Of a stretch of DNA of 64,000 nt, positions 9,589 through 20,800 are shown one piece after another. Location of the stretch: assembly GCF_003208215.1 (NCBI RefSeq), contig NZ_QKLW01000011.1, forward strand, positions 51,931-115,930, written 5' to 3'. Source of the DNA: Marinomonas alcarazii (GTDB taxonomy: Bacteria; Pseudomonadota; Gammaproteobacteria; Pseudomonadales; Marinomonadaceae). Each line of letters opens with the position of its first letter. The first letter of the stretch is position 1. The position numbers were made by a program, and so were the translations under genes. The notes beneath the pieces are model-generated. The model worked only from the letters and a program-made list of their open reading frames with translations, was not told the origin of the DNA and did no database searches.

Positions 9589-10934
9589 TGATACAGAATA
9601 TTCTTTCTATTGTTGTTGCCCTTGGTGTTCTTATTACATTTCATGAGTTTGGGCATTATTTTGTTGCGCGCCGCTGTGGTGTGAAGGTGTTGCGTTTTTC
9701 GGTTGGTTTTGGCAAGCCTATATATCGTCATATTGGTAAAACAGGAACGGAGTTTACTCTGGCTATGATTCCTCTTGGGGGGTATGTTCGCATGCTTGAC
9801 GAGCGTGAGGGGAATGTTTCTGAGTCTTTGAAAAGTCAAACCTTCAACTGCAAATCAGTGTGGCAACGTATTGCGATTGTGGCGGCGGGTCCTATCGCCA
9901 ATTTTATTTTAGCCGTCGTTATTTATGCGATTGTTGCTTTGCTTGGTGTGCAGTCTGTTGCGCCCAAAGTAGGGCAGGTTGATCCGCAATCACCTGTCTC
10001 TCAAACGCAAATCCAGCCTGGCGATGAGCTTGTGGCACTTGCTGGTGAGTCTGTATCGTCATGGGACGATGTAAATTTAGTGTTAGCAGACTTGATCGGT
10101 AAAACAGGAACCATTATCGTTCGTTATCAATCTGAAAGTGGCGGCTCTTTGCATGAAGAGGAGATTGATTTAGATCGTTGGCTAGTGGGTGATGAACCAA
10201 ATAACTTGATTCGAGCATTTGGACTGTTGCCGTGGCAACCCACTGTGCTGCCCGTGATTTCTCAGGTTGTCGATGATGGAGCGGGTTTCGCTGCAGGTTT
10301 TCAGCCTGGTGATGAAATTTTATCGATCAATGGTCAGTCTGTTTCGAGTTGGCAAGAGGTTGTCGCATCTGTGCAAAGTAGTCCTAATCAGACGCTTAGT
10401 ATGGCGGTGCAGCGTAAGCAAAATGTGGTTAATTTGACGTTACAGCCAAAGTACACTGAGCGTGATGGCAAGGCGATTGGTTATGCAGGTTTGGCGGTGG
10501 TTCCTCCTAAATGGGATGAAAGTCTTGTTAGGGAGAGGCACTATGGGGTTTTCGAGGCTTTGTTTTATGGTGTTGAGCAAACCCATAAAATGGTATCTTT
10601 AACCGTTTCCTCCATTGGGAAAATGTTACAAGGATTGATTTCCGTTGATAATTTATCCGGGCCGATAACGATTGCCAAAGTGGCAAGCGCATCGGCGGAC
10701 TCCGGAGTACAGTCTTTTTTGAAGTTTATGGCGTACCTCAGTGTGAGTTTGGGGGTGCTTAATTTATTGCCTATTCCAATGTTAGATGGTGGGCATTTGG
10801 TCTTTTTTGGCATTGAAGCGATTCGACGTAAGCCAGTATCTGAACGAGTTCAGGCCTTGGCTTATCGTATAGGCGCTTCGCTTTTATTTGCTTTAATGGC
10901 TGTGGCCATTTTTAATGATATTGCCCGCTTGTAG
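9588..10934 (+). CDS. rseP: Site-2 zinc protease RseP
   Basis: Inner-membrane metalloprotease that cuts the anti-sigma factor RseA and releases sigma-E during envelope stress. The zinc motif HEFGH is at residues 19-23. Two PDZ domains span roughly residues 110-320. The second active-site block LLPIPMLDGGH is near residue 390. 448 residues (E. coli: 450). It overlaps dxr by one base (TGATG), and its position before bamA links stress sensing with outer-membrane assembly. Confidence 0.97.
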   Translation: MIQNILSIVVALGVLITFHEFGHYFVARRCGVKVLRFSVGFGKPIYRHIGKTGTEFTLAMIPLGGYVRMLDEREGNVSESLKSQTFNCKSVWQRIAIVAAGPIANFILAVVIYAIVALLGVQSVAPKVGQVDPQSPVSQTQIQPGDELVALAGESVSSWDDVNLVLADLIGKTGTIIVRYQSESGGSLHEEEIDLDRWLVGDEPNNLIRAFGLLPWQPTVLPVISQVVDDGAGFAAGFQPGDEILSINGQSVSSWQEVVASVQSSPNQTLSMAVQRKQNVVNLTLQPKYTERDGKAIGYAGLAVVPPKWDESLVRERHYGVFEALFYGVEQTHKMVSLTVSSIGKMLQGLISVDNLSGPITIAKVASASADSGVQSFLKFMAYLSVSLGVLNLLPIPMLDGGHLVFFGIEAIRRKPVSERVQALAYRIGASLLFALMAVAIFNDIARL

Positions 10935-10944
10935 AGAGGTATAT

Positions 10945-13260
10945 GTGAAAGTCGTTTCAGCTGTATTGTTGGCTTTAATAAGCGTGCAGAGTTTTGCGAA
11001 AACGGTAGAAGATGTTCGTATTGATGGCTTGGTTCAGATGCCTTCAGCAAGAGCCTTCGATGTTATTGGGTTTAATGAAACAGAGTCGTATGACTCTGCT
11101 AAAGTGTATCAAGCAATTACTGGTCTTTTTAGGACGGGTTACTTTAGTGATATTGATGTTTATGAAGACAACAATGTCTTGGTCTTTGATGTTGAGGAGC
11201 GACCTTCAATAGGTAATCTAACTATTGAGGGAAATGAGCTAATCAAGACGGAAGACTTGGAGAGGGGGCTTAAGTTATCAGGTTTAGAGGTTGGTGAAAT
11301 CTATAAACCAGAAACCCTTAATCAGATCGTTCAAGAACTCCAGCGTCAGTATTACGCACTAGGTCGATACAGCGCTAAGGTAGATATCACGATTAATGAA
11401 ATGCCTCGTAACCGTACGGGGATTGTGATCAATATAGATGAAGGTGATACAGCAAAGATTGTTCACCTTAATATCGTTGGCAATAAAGCGTTTGATCAGG
11501 AAACTCTGACAAAAGACTTTGAGTCTAGCGAAACAGGGTCATGGAACCCTTTCAGCTCTGCGGATGAATACGCAAAAGCAAAAATTGAAGGTGATATAAA
11601 TACACTGAAAAGCTTTTATTTAGATAAGGGTTATTTAGATTTTCAAGTTGTTTCTAGCCAAGTAAGTCTGTCTGCCGATAAGCGCGACGTTTACATCGTT
11701 ATTAACGTTGATGAGGGTGAACCGTACACTATCAATCAAGTTTCGTTAAGCGGCAGTTTGCCTATTTCTGAAGATCGAGTTTGGTCGAAGATCACTCAAA
11801 AAACGGGCGATGTTTTTTCTCGTAGTCAGGTGACTTCAATTATTGAAGGCATTTCAACAGAGCTTGGTGATCATGGCTATTTATTTACCAATGTGAATGT
11901 CATTCCTGAAAAGTTTGATGATCATACGGTGAATTTAAGTTACCAAATTGCTCCAGGGCCAAAAGTGTATGTTCGCCGAATCACATTCAGTGGTAATAGC
12001 GAAACCCAAGATGAAGTGCTGCGTCGTGAAATGACACAGTTTGAAGGGGCGCTTGCGACTCATTCCAAAATACAATCCTCTAAGCGCCGTATTGAACGTC
12101 TCGGCTTCTTTAGTAGTGTTGATTTAAGAACTCGTCCTGTTGCGGGCACGTCGGATCAAGTCGATCTGGATGTGGTTGTTCAAGAGCAAGCTTCTGGAAG
12201 TATTCAAGCGAGCCTTGGCTACTCTCAAGAAGATGGAACGGTACTGGGTTTTGGTATTTCCAAGCGCAACTTTTTAGGTACAGGCAATAAGCTCTCCTTT
12301 AATGCGCAACGTACCAATCAAACACAAGATTACTCTGTTAATTATGATAATCCTTACTTTACCGTTGACGGTGTAAGTCGTGGCTTCCAGCTGTTCTATC
12401 AAACCAGTGATCATGCTGATGATGATGTGGAAGATTATGATCTTGATGAGATAGGTGTGGGTGTTAACTATGGTTATCCTATATCGGACACTCAGCGTTT
12501 GTCTTTTGGTATGACAGTAAAAGAAAGTACCGTGAAGTTAGGTTTTGAGCCATCTAATGAAACCAAAGATTATGTTAATAATTATGGTGAAAGCTATGAA
12601 GATGTCATTGCGAACCTTACTTGGACTGATAGCGATTTAGTGGGTGGGGTATTGCCAACTGATGGTTACTCAACGAGGGCTACGCTAGAGGTCGCTCTGC
12701 CCGTTGGTGATCAGCAATATACTAAGGTAGGATTAACTTCTCAGCGCTATTGGAATTTGACAGACTCTAATTTGTGGTTGTTCCGCCTGAAAGGTCGCCT
12801 TGGGTATGGGAGAGGATATGGTGACACAGATACGCTTCCTTTCTTTGAAAACTACTATGCAGGTGGATCCTATTCGGTAAGGGGTTATGGAGCCTCATCT
12901 TTAGGGCCTAAGAACTCTTATGATGCTGGTTCTAATAATACTAGTTCTGCATTGGGTGGTAACATCCTAATGACAGGTACTGCGGAGCTGATTTTTCCAT
13001 TACCAATGGTGGAAGACCATAAGTCTGTTAGGACGGCTTTGTTCTTAGATGGTGGTAACGTATTTACTGATACTTGCCTTGCTGGTAATGCTCAGTGTAA
13101 TGAAGGCATTGATCCTGAGGAACTGCGCTTCAGTGTTGGGTTTAGTTGGACATGGATTACACCAATAGCGCCTTTGTCGTTTAATATTGCGCGTCCTTTG
13201 AATTCCAAGAGCGGTGATAAGACAGACTTTTTCCAATTCCAGTTGGGAACTACTTTTTAA
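10945..13260 (+). CDS. bamA: Outer membrane protein assembly factor BamA
   Basis: Core of the BAM complex that inserts beta-barrel proteins into the outer membrane. An upstream ATG at 10915 lies inside rseP. The GTG at 10945 is preferred: AGAGAGG sits five bases before it and the product begins with a clean signal peptide (KVVSAVLLALISVQSFA, cleavage before KTV). Five POTRA domains fill the first ~410 residues, followed by the 16-strand barrel. The loop-6 motif VRGYG is present, and the last residue is phenylalanine, as the BAM signal requires. 771 residues. Confidence 0.97.
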   Translation: MKVVSAVLLALISVQSFAKTVEDVRIDGLVQMPSARAFDVIGFNETESYDSAKVYQAITGLFRTGYFSDIDVYEDNNVLVFDVEERPSIGNLTIEGNELIKTEDLERGLKLSGLEVGEIYKPETLNQIVQELQRQYYALGRYSAKVDITINEMPRNRTGIVINIDEGDTAKIVHLNIVGNKAFDQETLTKDFESSETGSWNPFSSADEYAKAKIEGDINTLKSFYLDKGYLDFQVVSSQVSLSADKRDVYIVINVDEGEPYTINQVSLSGSLPISEDRVWSKITQKTGDVFSRSQVTSIIEGISTELGDHGYLFTNVNVIPEKFDDHTVNLSYQIAPGPKVYVRRITFSGNSETQDEVLRREMTQFEGALATHSKIQSSKRRIERLGFFSSVDLRTRPVAGTSDQVDLDVVVQEQASGSIQASLGYSQEDGTVLGFGISKRNFLGTGNKLSFNAQRTNQTQDYSVNYDNPYFTVDGVSRGFQLFYQTSDHADDDVEDYDLDEIGVGVNYGYPISDTQRLSFGMTVKESTVKLGFEPSNETKDYVNNYGESYEDVIANLTWTDSDLVGGVLPTDGYSTRATLEVALPVGDQQYTKVGLTSQRYWNLTDSNLWLFRLKGRLGYGRGYGDTDTLPFFENYYAGGSYSVRGYGASSLGPKNSYDAGSNNTSSALGGNILMTGTAELIFPLPMVEDHKSVRTALFLDGGNVFTDTCLAGNAQCNEGIDPEELRFSVGFSWTWITPIAPLSFNIARPLNSKSGDKTDFFQFQLGTTF

Positions 13261-13290
13261 TTTAGAACGCATTATTTAATAGGATTTAAA

Positions 13291-13785
13291 ATGAAAAAGC
13301 TCATAACTGCGATTTTTACACTATGCTTTATAACGAGTGTACAGGCGACAGAAGTGGCTGTATTAGATTTTAGAGCGGCGCTTTTACAAAGTAATATTGG
13401 TCAAGAAGCTGCCAAAGAACCTAAGCAAAAAGTTGCTGCTATGGACGCTCGTCTTAAAAGTGAGCAAGAAAGCCTAGAAGCGGATGCAAATAATTTAAAA
13501 CGCGATGAATTAACCTTGTCTGAAGAGGAGTTTAAAAAACGTCGCGCTGAATTAGCTGAGAAACAGAATAAAATTCGTAATATGGCTGCGAATATGCAGC
13601 GTCAAGCGAAGGAATTAGAACAACAGCTTATTCAATCGTTAACACCAAAAGGTGAAGCGGCTTTGAAAGCGTTAATTGAAGAGCGAAAATTAGATTTGGT
13701 GCTAAATAGACAGTTGAGCTTGTATGCAAGTGGTGCATCAGATATTACTGATGAGCTTGTAGAGCGAATTAATAAGGACAATTAA
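13291..13785 (+). CDS. skp: Periplasmic chaperone Skp/OmpH family
   Basis: Holds unfolded outer-membrane proteins in the periplasm and delivers them towards BAM. Signal peptide MKKLITAIFTLCFITSVQA with predicted cleavage before TEV. The mature part is short and highly charged, with a long helical coiled-coil segment around residues 45-115. 164 residues, normal for the family. It sits directly between bamA and lpxD, as in E. coli. Confidence 0.93.
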   Translation: MKKLITAIFTLCFITSVQATEVAVLDFRAALLQSNIGQEAAKEPKQKVAAMDARLKSEQESLEADANNLKRDELTLSEEEFKKRRAELAEKQNKIRNMAANMQRQAKELEQQLIQSLTPKGEAALKALIEERKLDLVLNRQLSLYASGASDITDELVERINKDN

Positions 13786-13788
13786 TAT

Positions 13789-14829
13789 ATGAGCCATACG
13801 CTAGGGCAATTGGCTGCCAATGTACAAGGTGTCGTTAAGGGTAATCCTAATCTTATTATTGAAAAATTAGGAACACTCGAAAATGCGACACCGCAAGAGT
13901 TAAGCTTCTTGGCTAATCCAAAGTATCAAAGCCAGCTTGCTACGACTTCTGCAGGAGCGGTTCTTGTTAAAACTGAGGAGCTGGCTCAGTTGGTTGAAAA
14001 TGCCATAGTGGTTGCTAACCCATACCTAGCGTTTGCTCAATTATCAACTTTGTTTGTTCCCCGTACTCAGTGCTGGAGCGGGATTCACCCTAGCGCGGTC
14101 GTGTCATCGACGGCCCAATTAGCGAGCGATGTCGTCGTAGGCCCTAATGTTGTTATAGATGACAATGTTGTTATTGCCGAAGGATCTGTCATTGGTGCTG
14201 GCTGTGTGCTTAGTCGTGGCGTTCGCCTAGGTAAAAATACTAAGTTATACCCTAATGTCACTCTTTATCATGATGTTGTGCTCGGAGATTCTTGTATCAT
14301 TCATAGTGCGGCTGTGATTGGTGCAGATGGCTTTGGTTTTGCTCCTAATGAGGGCTGCTGGGAAAAAATACATCAACTTGGGTCTGTGGTGCTTGGCGAT
14401 GCTGTTGAAGTTGGTGCCAGTACAACAATTGACCGTGGTGCGATAGAGAACACCTTAATTGGCAATGGCGTTAAAATAGATAATCAAGTTCAAATTGCTC
14501 ATAACGTCATAATTGGAGATAATACGGCAATTGCAGCCAGTACGGCAATTGCAGGTAGTACGAAGATAGGTGCCCTTTGTACGATTTCTGGTGGTGTTTG
14601 TATTGCCGGTCATTTGACAATCATTGATCATGTTCATATTACCGGTATGAGTCTGATCAGTAATTCCATTTTGGAGAGTGGCTCTTACTCTTCCGGAATG
14701 GGAATGGAACCAACAAGTAAATGGCGTCGAACTGTTGCTAGGGTCAGAAGAATTGATGACATGGCGAAACAGTTTTTACAATTGAAACAACAGGTTAATA
14801 AGTTTTTAGAGAAGGTTGATAATAAATGA
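13789..14829 (+). CDS. lpxD: UDP-3-O-(3-hydroxyacyl)glucosamine N-acyltransferase
   Basis: Third step of lipid A synthesis, adding the N-linked hydroxyacyl chain. The N-terminal uridine-binding domain spans ~100 residues, followed by many hexapeptide repeats of a left-handed beta helix. The catalytic histidine is in [11 protein letters not shown] near residue 235. 346 residues (E. coli: 341). It overlaps fabZ by four bases (ATGA), so the two are translationally coupled. Confidence 0.97.
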   Translation: MSHTLGQLAANVQGVVKGNPNLIIEKLGTLENATPQELSFLANPKYQSQLATTSAGAVLVKTEELAQLVENAIVVANPYLAFAQLSTLFVPRTQCWSGIHPSAVVSSTAQLASDVVVGPNVVIDDNVVIAEGSVIGAGCVLSRGVRLGKNTKLYPNVTLYHDVVLGDSCIIHSAAVIGADGFGFAPNEGCWEKIHQLGSVVLGDAVEVGASTTIDRGAIENTLIGNGVKIDNQVQIAHNVIIGDNTAIAASTAIAGSTKIGALCTISGGVCIAGHLTIIDHVHITGMSLISNSILESGSYSSGMGMEPTSKWRRTVARVRRIDDMAKQFLQLKQQVNKFLEKVDNK

Positions 14830-15263
14830 TGGACGTAAATGAAATCCGCCAATACCTACCGCATAGGTATCCGTTTTTGTTGGTGGATCGTGTTGTAGAA
14901 CTGAATTTAAATGAGTCCATTATTGCGTACAAAAATGTCACCATTAATGAGCCGTTTTTTAATGGACATTTTCCAAACCATCCGGTTATGCCTGGTGTTT
15001 TGATTATTGAGGCAATGGCTCAGGCTGCCGGTATTCTTGGTTTTAAAACCATGGATAAAAAGCCAGAAGATGGATCTATTTACTACTTTGTTGGTTCTGA
15101 TAACGCACGTTTTAAGCGTCCAGTTGTGCCTGGTGATCGTTTACAACTTGAAGCTAAAATTGTGACTGAAAAACGTGGTATTTGGAAATTTGAATGTAGA
15201 GCAACTGTTGACGGTGAGTTAGCGTGTTCTGCTTCTATTCTGTGTGCAGACAGGAAAATATAG
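14826..15263 (+). CDS. fabZ: 3-hydroxyacyl-[acyl-carrier-protein] dehydratase FabZ
   Basis: Removes water from 3-hydroxyacyl-ACP in fatty-acid elongation and competes with LpxA/LpxD for the same substrate. Hot-dog fold of 145 residues. The catalytic histidine is in [12 protein letters not shown] and the glutamate in [10 protein letters not shown]. Two tandem ATGs (14826, 14829) are both possible starts. The stop codon overlaps the lpxA GTG (TAGTG). Confidence 0.97.
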   Translation: MMDVNEIRQYLPHRYPFLLVDRVVELNLNESIIAYKNVTINEPFFNGHFPNHPVMPGVLIIEAMAQAAGILGFKTMDKKPEDGSIYYFVGSDNARFKRPVVPGDRLQLEAKIVTEKRGIWKFECRATVDGELACSASILCADRKI

Positions 15264-16039
15264 TGGCGATACATCCAACTACTTTAATCGATTCGAAAGC
15301 AGAGATTGACTCCAGTGTGGAAGTTGGTCCTTTTTGTGTTATCGGACCGAATGTAAAAATTGGAGCTGGTAGTGTTATTAAATCCCACGTTGTGATTAAT
15401 GGTCATACAACGATTGGTGCTAATAATGAAATTTACCAGTTTGCTTCTGTTGGAGAAGCAAACCAAGATAAAAAGTACAAGGGTGAGCCGACACAACTGG
15501 TGTTGGGTGACAATAATGTGATTCGCGAAAATGCTACTATCCACCGTGGCACGGTCCAAGATAACGGTATCACTCTCATTGGAAGCAACAACCTGTTCAT
15601 GGCAAGTACTCATGTTGGTCATGATTGTATTGTGGGCGACAATAATATTTTAGCGAATTTTGCTGCGCTAGCAGGGCATGTCACAGTAGGTAATAATGTT
15701 ATTCTTGGTGGCTACACTGGTGTTCACCAGTTTTGCCAAGTGAACTCTTATAGTATGTGTGGTATGGGTTCTATGGTGTCCAAAGACATACCAAGGTATG
15801 TCATGGTGTCTGGTAGCCCTGCGAAAGCTCATGGAATGAATTTTGAAGGTATGCGCCGTCGTGGCGTGGCCCCAGAAATTATTCGAGCATTACGTGCTGC
15901 TTATAAAATAGTGTATTTGAAAGGCTTAACCTTAGAAGTTGCATTATCAGAGCTCGAGAAAGGGGAGCTGTCTCAGATCCCTGAAGTCACCGAGTTCATA
16001 TTGTCAATTCGGAATTCAAAACGTGGAATAGTCCGATAG
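15263..16039 (+). CDS. lpxA: UDP-N-acetylglucosamine O-acyltransferase
   Basis: First committed step of lipid A synthesis. An ATG at 15224 would place the N-terminus deep inside fabZ. The GTG at 15263 (TAGTG overlap, AGGA upstream) gives [13 protein letters not shown], matching the normal LpxA start, and 258 residues (E. coli: 262). Left-handed beta-helix hexapeptide repeats fill the first ~190 residues, with the catalytic histidine in THVGHDC. The C-terminal helical domain is normal. Confidence 0.96.
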   Translation: MAIHPTTLIDSKAEIDSSVEVGPFCVIGPNVKIGAGSVIKSHVVINGHTTIGANNEIYQFASVGEANQDKKYKGEPTQLVLGDNNVIRENATIHRGTVQDNGITLIGSNNLFMASTHVGHDCIVGDNNILANFAALAGHVTVGNNVILGGYTGVHQFCQVNSYSMCGMGSMVSKDIPRYVMVSGSPAKAHGMNFEGMRRRGVAPEIIRALRAAYKIVYLKGLTLEVALSELEKGELSQIPEVTEFILSIRNSKRGIVR

Positions 16040-16054
16040 ACACCATGTATTAAA

Positions 16055-16086
16055 AGAAAACCCCGGACAGCTTCGGGGTTTTTTTA
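16055..16086 (+). terminator. Intrinsic terminator after lpxA
   Basis: AAAACCCCG (16057-16065) pairs with CGGGGTTTT (16074-16082), and further T follow. It separates lpxA from lpxB, which are usually in one operon, so lpxB likely has its own promoter or depends on read-through. Confidence 0.92.
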
Positions 16087-16104
16087 TTGTTAGAGGTTGT
16101 GAAA

Positions 16105-17262
16105 ATGCAAGTAACGTCTGCAACGCGTTATGTTTTGGTCGCTGGTGAGGCGTCTGGTGATATATTAGGGGCAAACTTAATTGCTCATTTAAAACTATTA
16201 CAGCCCAACGCTACTTTTGAAGGCATCGGTGGTCCTTTGATGGAGGCGCAGGGTTTTAAAAGTATGGTACCTATGGACCGATTATCCGTAATGGGATTGG
16301 TTGAAGTATTAGGGCGCTTAAGAGAGTTGTTAGGGATACGTAAGCGCTTGTATGAAGATTGTTTAGCGAATCCACCCACGGCCTTTATTGGTATAGATTC
16401 ACCTGATTTTAATATGCCACTGGCTAAAAAGCTTAAGCATGCAGGGATACCTACCGTCCATTATGTTAGCCCCTCTGTCTGGGCATGGCGCCAAAAACGA
16501 ATTTTTAATATTAAGAAGTCTGTCGACCTCATGTTGGCACTTTTTCCATTCGAATTACCAATCTACCATGAGCATAATATTCCTGTTGTCTGTGTTGGCC
16601 ACACTTTAGCTGATGATATTCCATTAGAAAGTGATCCTCTGGAGGCAAGGCGTTCGCTTAATTTGGCGGATATTTCTGGCCCTGTGTTTGGTATTTTGCC
16701 GGGATCGAGAGAAGGTGAGGTGTCACGATTGGCGCCACTTTTTATCGAAACGATGAAGCAAATCAAGCAACATCAACCAGAGGCGACTTTTTTAATTCCA
16801 GCCGCCAACAAGGAACGACGCCTACAAATTGAAAAAATCCTTCATGAAGCAAACGCCGAAGCGATTCTGATTGATGGCAAGTCCCGTGTTGTGATGGCCG
16901 CGTCTGACGCTATTTTATTGGCATCAGGCACAGCCGCATTAGAAGCTATGTTGGTTAAACGCCCAATGGTTGTGTCATATCGGGTGAATAAATTGACCTT
17001 TGCTATTATGTCTAGAATGATAAAAGTGCCGTATGTCTCCCTGCCTAATTTATTGGCAAATGAAACGTTAGTACCTGAGTTATTACAAGATGAAGCCACA
17101 CCAGATAATCTAGCGATTCGTTTGGTGCAAACTTGGAAGTCTTTTATCACGGATCAGTCCATTCAAGATAAATACCTGCAGTTACATAAAATGTTGCGTA
17201 AAAATGCAGGTGAAAAGGCGGCAGAAGCGATTGTTGCGATGCTTGAGGATAAAGGAAAGTAA
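16105..17262 (+). CDS. lpxB: Lipid-A-disaccharide synthase
   Basis: Peripheral membrane glycosyltransferase (GT19) that joins lipid X and UDP-diacylglucosamine. The frame is open from a TTG at 16087, but the ATG at 16105 is better placed: AGAGG lies eight bases before it and the protein starts directly at the GEASGD motif region. Further motifs are [19 protein letters not shown] near residue 125 and LPGSREGEV near residue 190. 385 residues. The TAATG overlap couples it to rnhB. Confidence 0.96.
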   Translation: MQVTSATRYVLVAGEASGDILGANLIAHLKLLQPNATFEGIGGPLMEAQGFKSMVPMDRLSVMGLVEVLGRLRELLGIRKRLYEDCLANPPTAFIGIDSPDFNMPLAKKLKHAGIPTVHYVSPSVWAWRQKRIFNIKKSVDLMLALFPFELPIYHEHNIPVVCVGHTLADDIPLESDPLEARRSLNLADISGPVFGILPGSREGEVSRLAPLFIETMKQIKQHQPEATFLIPAANKERRLQIEKILHEANAEAILIDGKSRVVMAASDAILLASGTAALEAMLVKRPMVVSYRVNKLTFAIMSRMIKVPYVSLPNLLANETLVPELLQDEATPDNLAIRLVQTWKSFITDQSIQDKYLQLHKMLRKNAGEKAAEAIVAMLEDKGK

Positions 17263-17861
17263 TGGAACCTTTTGTTAGTCAGATGTATTTCGGCGAGTTG
17301 TTAGCAGGTACTGATGAAGCTGGGCGAGGTCCGTTAGCCGGTGAGGTTGTTGCAGCCGCGGTGATTCTCGATCCTACTCGGCCCATCCTTGGCTTGGCGG
17401 ACTCTAAAAAGTTGACAGAGAAAAAACGCGAGGCTTTGTATGCCGAGATAATCGACAAAGCCTTAGCTTATGCTATTGCTAGTGCAACAGTGGCTGAAAT
17501 CGATGAAATAAATATTTTACATGCCAGCATGTTAGCTATGTCTAGAGCAGTGTCGCTTCTTTCAGTTCAACCTGAGCATGTATTAGTGGATGGTAACCGT
17601 CTTCCGCCCAATTTACCGTGTCCAGCAGAAGCGGTTGTGAAAGGTGATGCTCGCCAAGAGGCTATTTCGGCTGCTTCTATATTAGCGAAAGTGACTCGTG
17701 ATAGGGATATTGTGAAGGCTGCCGAGATTTATCCAGAATACGGATTTGAAAAACACAAAGGTTACCCCACAGCCCAGCACCTTGAAGCAATACGTTTGTA
17801 TGGTATTACACCAATACATAGACGTAGCTTTGGTCCAGTTAAAAAGCTATTAGAAGGATAA
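17262..17861 (+). CDS. rnhB: Ribonuclease HII
   Basis: Cleaves RNA in RNA-DNA hybrids and removes misincorporated ribonucleotides. The catalytic acidic residues are in [15 protein letters not shown] near the N-terminus, with VDGNR near residue 108 and [20 protein letters not shown] near residue 125. 199 residues. It is placed between lpxB and dnaE as in E. coli. Confidence 0.97.
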   Translation: MEPFVSQMYFGELLAGTDEAGRGPLAGEVVAAAVILDPTRPILGLADSKKLTEKKREALYAEIIDKALAYAIASATVAEIDEINILHASMLAMSRAVSLLSVQPEHVLVDGNRLPPNLPCPAEAVVKGDARQEAISAASILAKVTRDRDIVKAAEIYPEYGFEKHKGYPTAQHLEAIRLYGITPIHRRSFGPVKKLLEG

Positions 17862-17865
17862 TATT

Positions 17866-20800
17866 TTGTCCACATCGTTTATACATCTTCGAGTGCATAC
17901 CGAATTTTCATTAGTCGATGGACTGGTGAAAATTAAAGGACTGCTAGGCGCAACTGAATTTATGTCCATGCCAGCGGTGGCCATTACAGATGAGAATAAT
18001 CTGTGTGGCTTTGTGCGTTTTTACAAAGGCGCAATGGAAAAAGGTATTAAGCCGATTTGTGGTGCGGATGTCGTGGTGGACGAAGATGAGGATGTGGATT
18101 CTCGCTATCGATTTACCCTGTTGGCGACATCAAATAAAGGCTATAAAAATATCATCGCCATTATTTCGAAAGGCTATCAGTTAGGGCAGGTGGAAGGTCG
18201 TCCTATTGTTCAGCGTAAATGGATAGAGGAGCACAGTGAAGATGTGATTGCGCTCTCTGGTGCTGGCTTTGGTGACATTGGTTACTTGCTGCAAAAGGAA
18301 CGAAATGAGCTAGCCAAAAAGCGTCTAGCTCATTGGATGTCGGTATTTCCAGATCGTTTTTATGTCGAGCTGCAGAGAACTAGCCGCCCAGGAGAAGAGA
18401 CTTACATACATTCCGTTGTCCCTCTTGCTGCTGAATTAGGTTGCCCAGTTGTGGCTACTAACGATGTACGCTTTCTAAAACGAGAAAATTTTGACGCTCA
18501 TGAAGCTCGAGTGTGTATTCATGATGGCGTCACCATAGATGATCCGCGTCGCAAGCGCAGTTACTCCGAAGAGCAATACTTTAAAACCCCAGAAGAAATG
18601 GCCGAGTTGTTTCAGGATCTTCCTGAAGCGTTAGAGAATACCGTCGAGATTGCCAAGCGCTGTAGCGTTGATGTGTTGCTTGGGGAATACTTTCTACCGG
18701 ACTATCCCGTACCGGAAGGTATGACGATGGAGGAATTCTTTAGCAAGCTTTCTTATGATGGTTTGATTGAACGGTTTAACTTCCTTACCAAAAAATACGG
18801 TGAACGTATTGAAAAGCGTCGCCAAGAATATTGGGATCGCTTGGATTTTGAGTTAACTATCATCAATCAAATGGGCTTCCCTGGTTACTTCCTGATTGTA
18901 ATGGACTTTATCCAGTGGGCCAAAGATAACGGTATTCCCGTTGGCCCTGGTCGAGGGTCGGGTGCTGGTTCTTTGGTGGCGTATGCGTTGAAAATTACCG
19001 ACCTTGATCCACTTGAGTATGATCTACTTTTCGAACGATTTCTGAACCCAGAGCGGGTCTCCATGCCTGACTTTGATATCGACTTCTGTATGGATAACCG
19101 TGACCGAGTGATTGACTACGTGTCACGGACTTATGGACGTGATGCGGTGTCTCAGATTATTACCTTTGGTGCCATGGCGGCGAAAGCCGTAGTTCGAGAT
19201 GTGGCTAGGGTACTAGGTAAGCCTTATAGCTTGGGGGATAAGTTATCTAAGCTGATTCCTTTTGAGATAGGCATGACGCTTAAAAAGGCTTTGGAAGAAG
19301 AGCCTGCATTGCCTGAGTTTATCTCGGGTGATGAAGACGCTGCAGAAGTCATGGAAATGGCAATCTCTTTGGAAGGTGTGGTTCGTAACTTTGGTAAGCA
19401 CGCTGGTGGTGTGGTAATCGCACCAACCAAACTGATCGATTTTGCTCCACTCTATTGTGAAGAAGATGGCTCAGGTCTGGTGACTCAGTACGATAAAAAC
19501 GATGTTGAAGAAGCTGGCTTAGTAAAATTCGACTTTTTGGGTCTTAAAACCCTAACCGTTGTCGATTGGGCGGTTAAAAACATTGATGCTATTAATGAGT
19601 TGGAAGGAAAGCCGCCGCTTGATATCTCTCTGATCGATTTGGAAGACAAATCCACCTACGATCTATTGAAACGGGCAGAAACTACCGCCGTATTCCAGCT
19701 GGAATCCCGCGGTATGAAAGAGTTGATCAAAAAGCTTTTGCCGTCGCGTTTTGAGGATATTATCGCCTTGGTGGCCTTGTATCGTCCGGGGCCGTTGGGT
19801 TCAGGCATGGTGGATGACTTTATCAACCGTAAGCATGGTCGTGCTGAATTGGCCTTCCCTCATCCTGATTACCAGCATCAAGATTTGATTCCTGTTTTGG
19901 AGCCAACCTACGGCATTATTCTCTATCAGGAGCAGGTAATGCAGATCGCTCAGGTGCTTGCCAAGTTCTCTCTTGGTGGGGCCGATTTGCTTCGTCGTGC
20001 CATGGGTAAGAAAAAAGCCGAGGTTATGGCCGAGCAGCGATTGATCTTTATGGAGGGGGCACTTAAGAACAATATCGATAAGGATCTGTCAGGTAATATT
20101 TTTGACTTGATGGAAAAGTTCGCGGGGTACGGTTTTAACAAATCGCACTCTGCAGCCTATGCCCTTGTTTCTTATCAAACTGCTTGGTTAAAGAATCATT
20201 ATCCTGCGCCGTTTATGGCTGCAGTATTATCTGCGGATATGCAGAACACGGACAAGATCGTTATCTTCATTGAAGAATGTCGTTCTATGGAATTGGCGTT
20301 AGAGCTGCCTAATGTTAATGAGTCTGTGTATAAATTTACCGTTAACCCAAAAGGGGCCATCGTATATGGTCTTGGTGCGATTAAAGGGGTTGGTGAAGGG
20401 CCAATCGAGGCGATTGTCGAAGCCCGTAAAGATGGACCGTTTGAGCATATTTTTGATTTCTGCCAACGCGTTGGTAAGAAAGTAAATAAACGGGTAATGG
20501 AAGCCTTGGTTCGTTCCGGTGCGTTTGACACCATAGGGCCGAATCGTGCAACCTTGTTTGCTTGTATTGATGAAGCGCTTAAGAGAGCGGTGCAGGATGC
20601 TAAGAACCAAGATGCCGGCATGATGGACTTGTTTGGTGTTGCGGTAGAGGAAAATACGGAGGATGCTTATAAGGAAATTGGTATTCAACATGAATGGCCA
20701 CCACGTCAACGACTTGATGGTGAGAAAGATACGCTGGGCTTATATGTAACAGGTCATCCAATCGATGAGTACGAAAAAGAGATACGTCGCTTTGTTCGTT

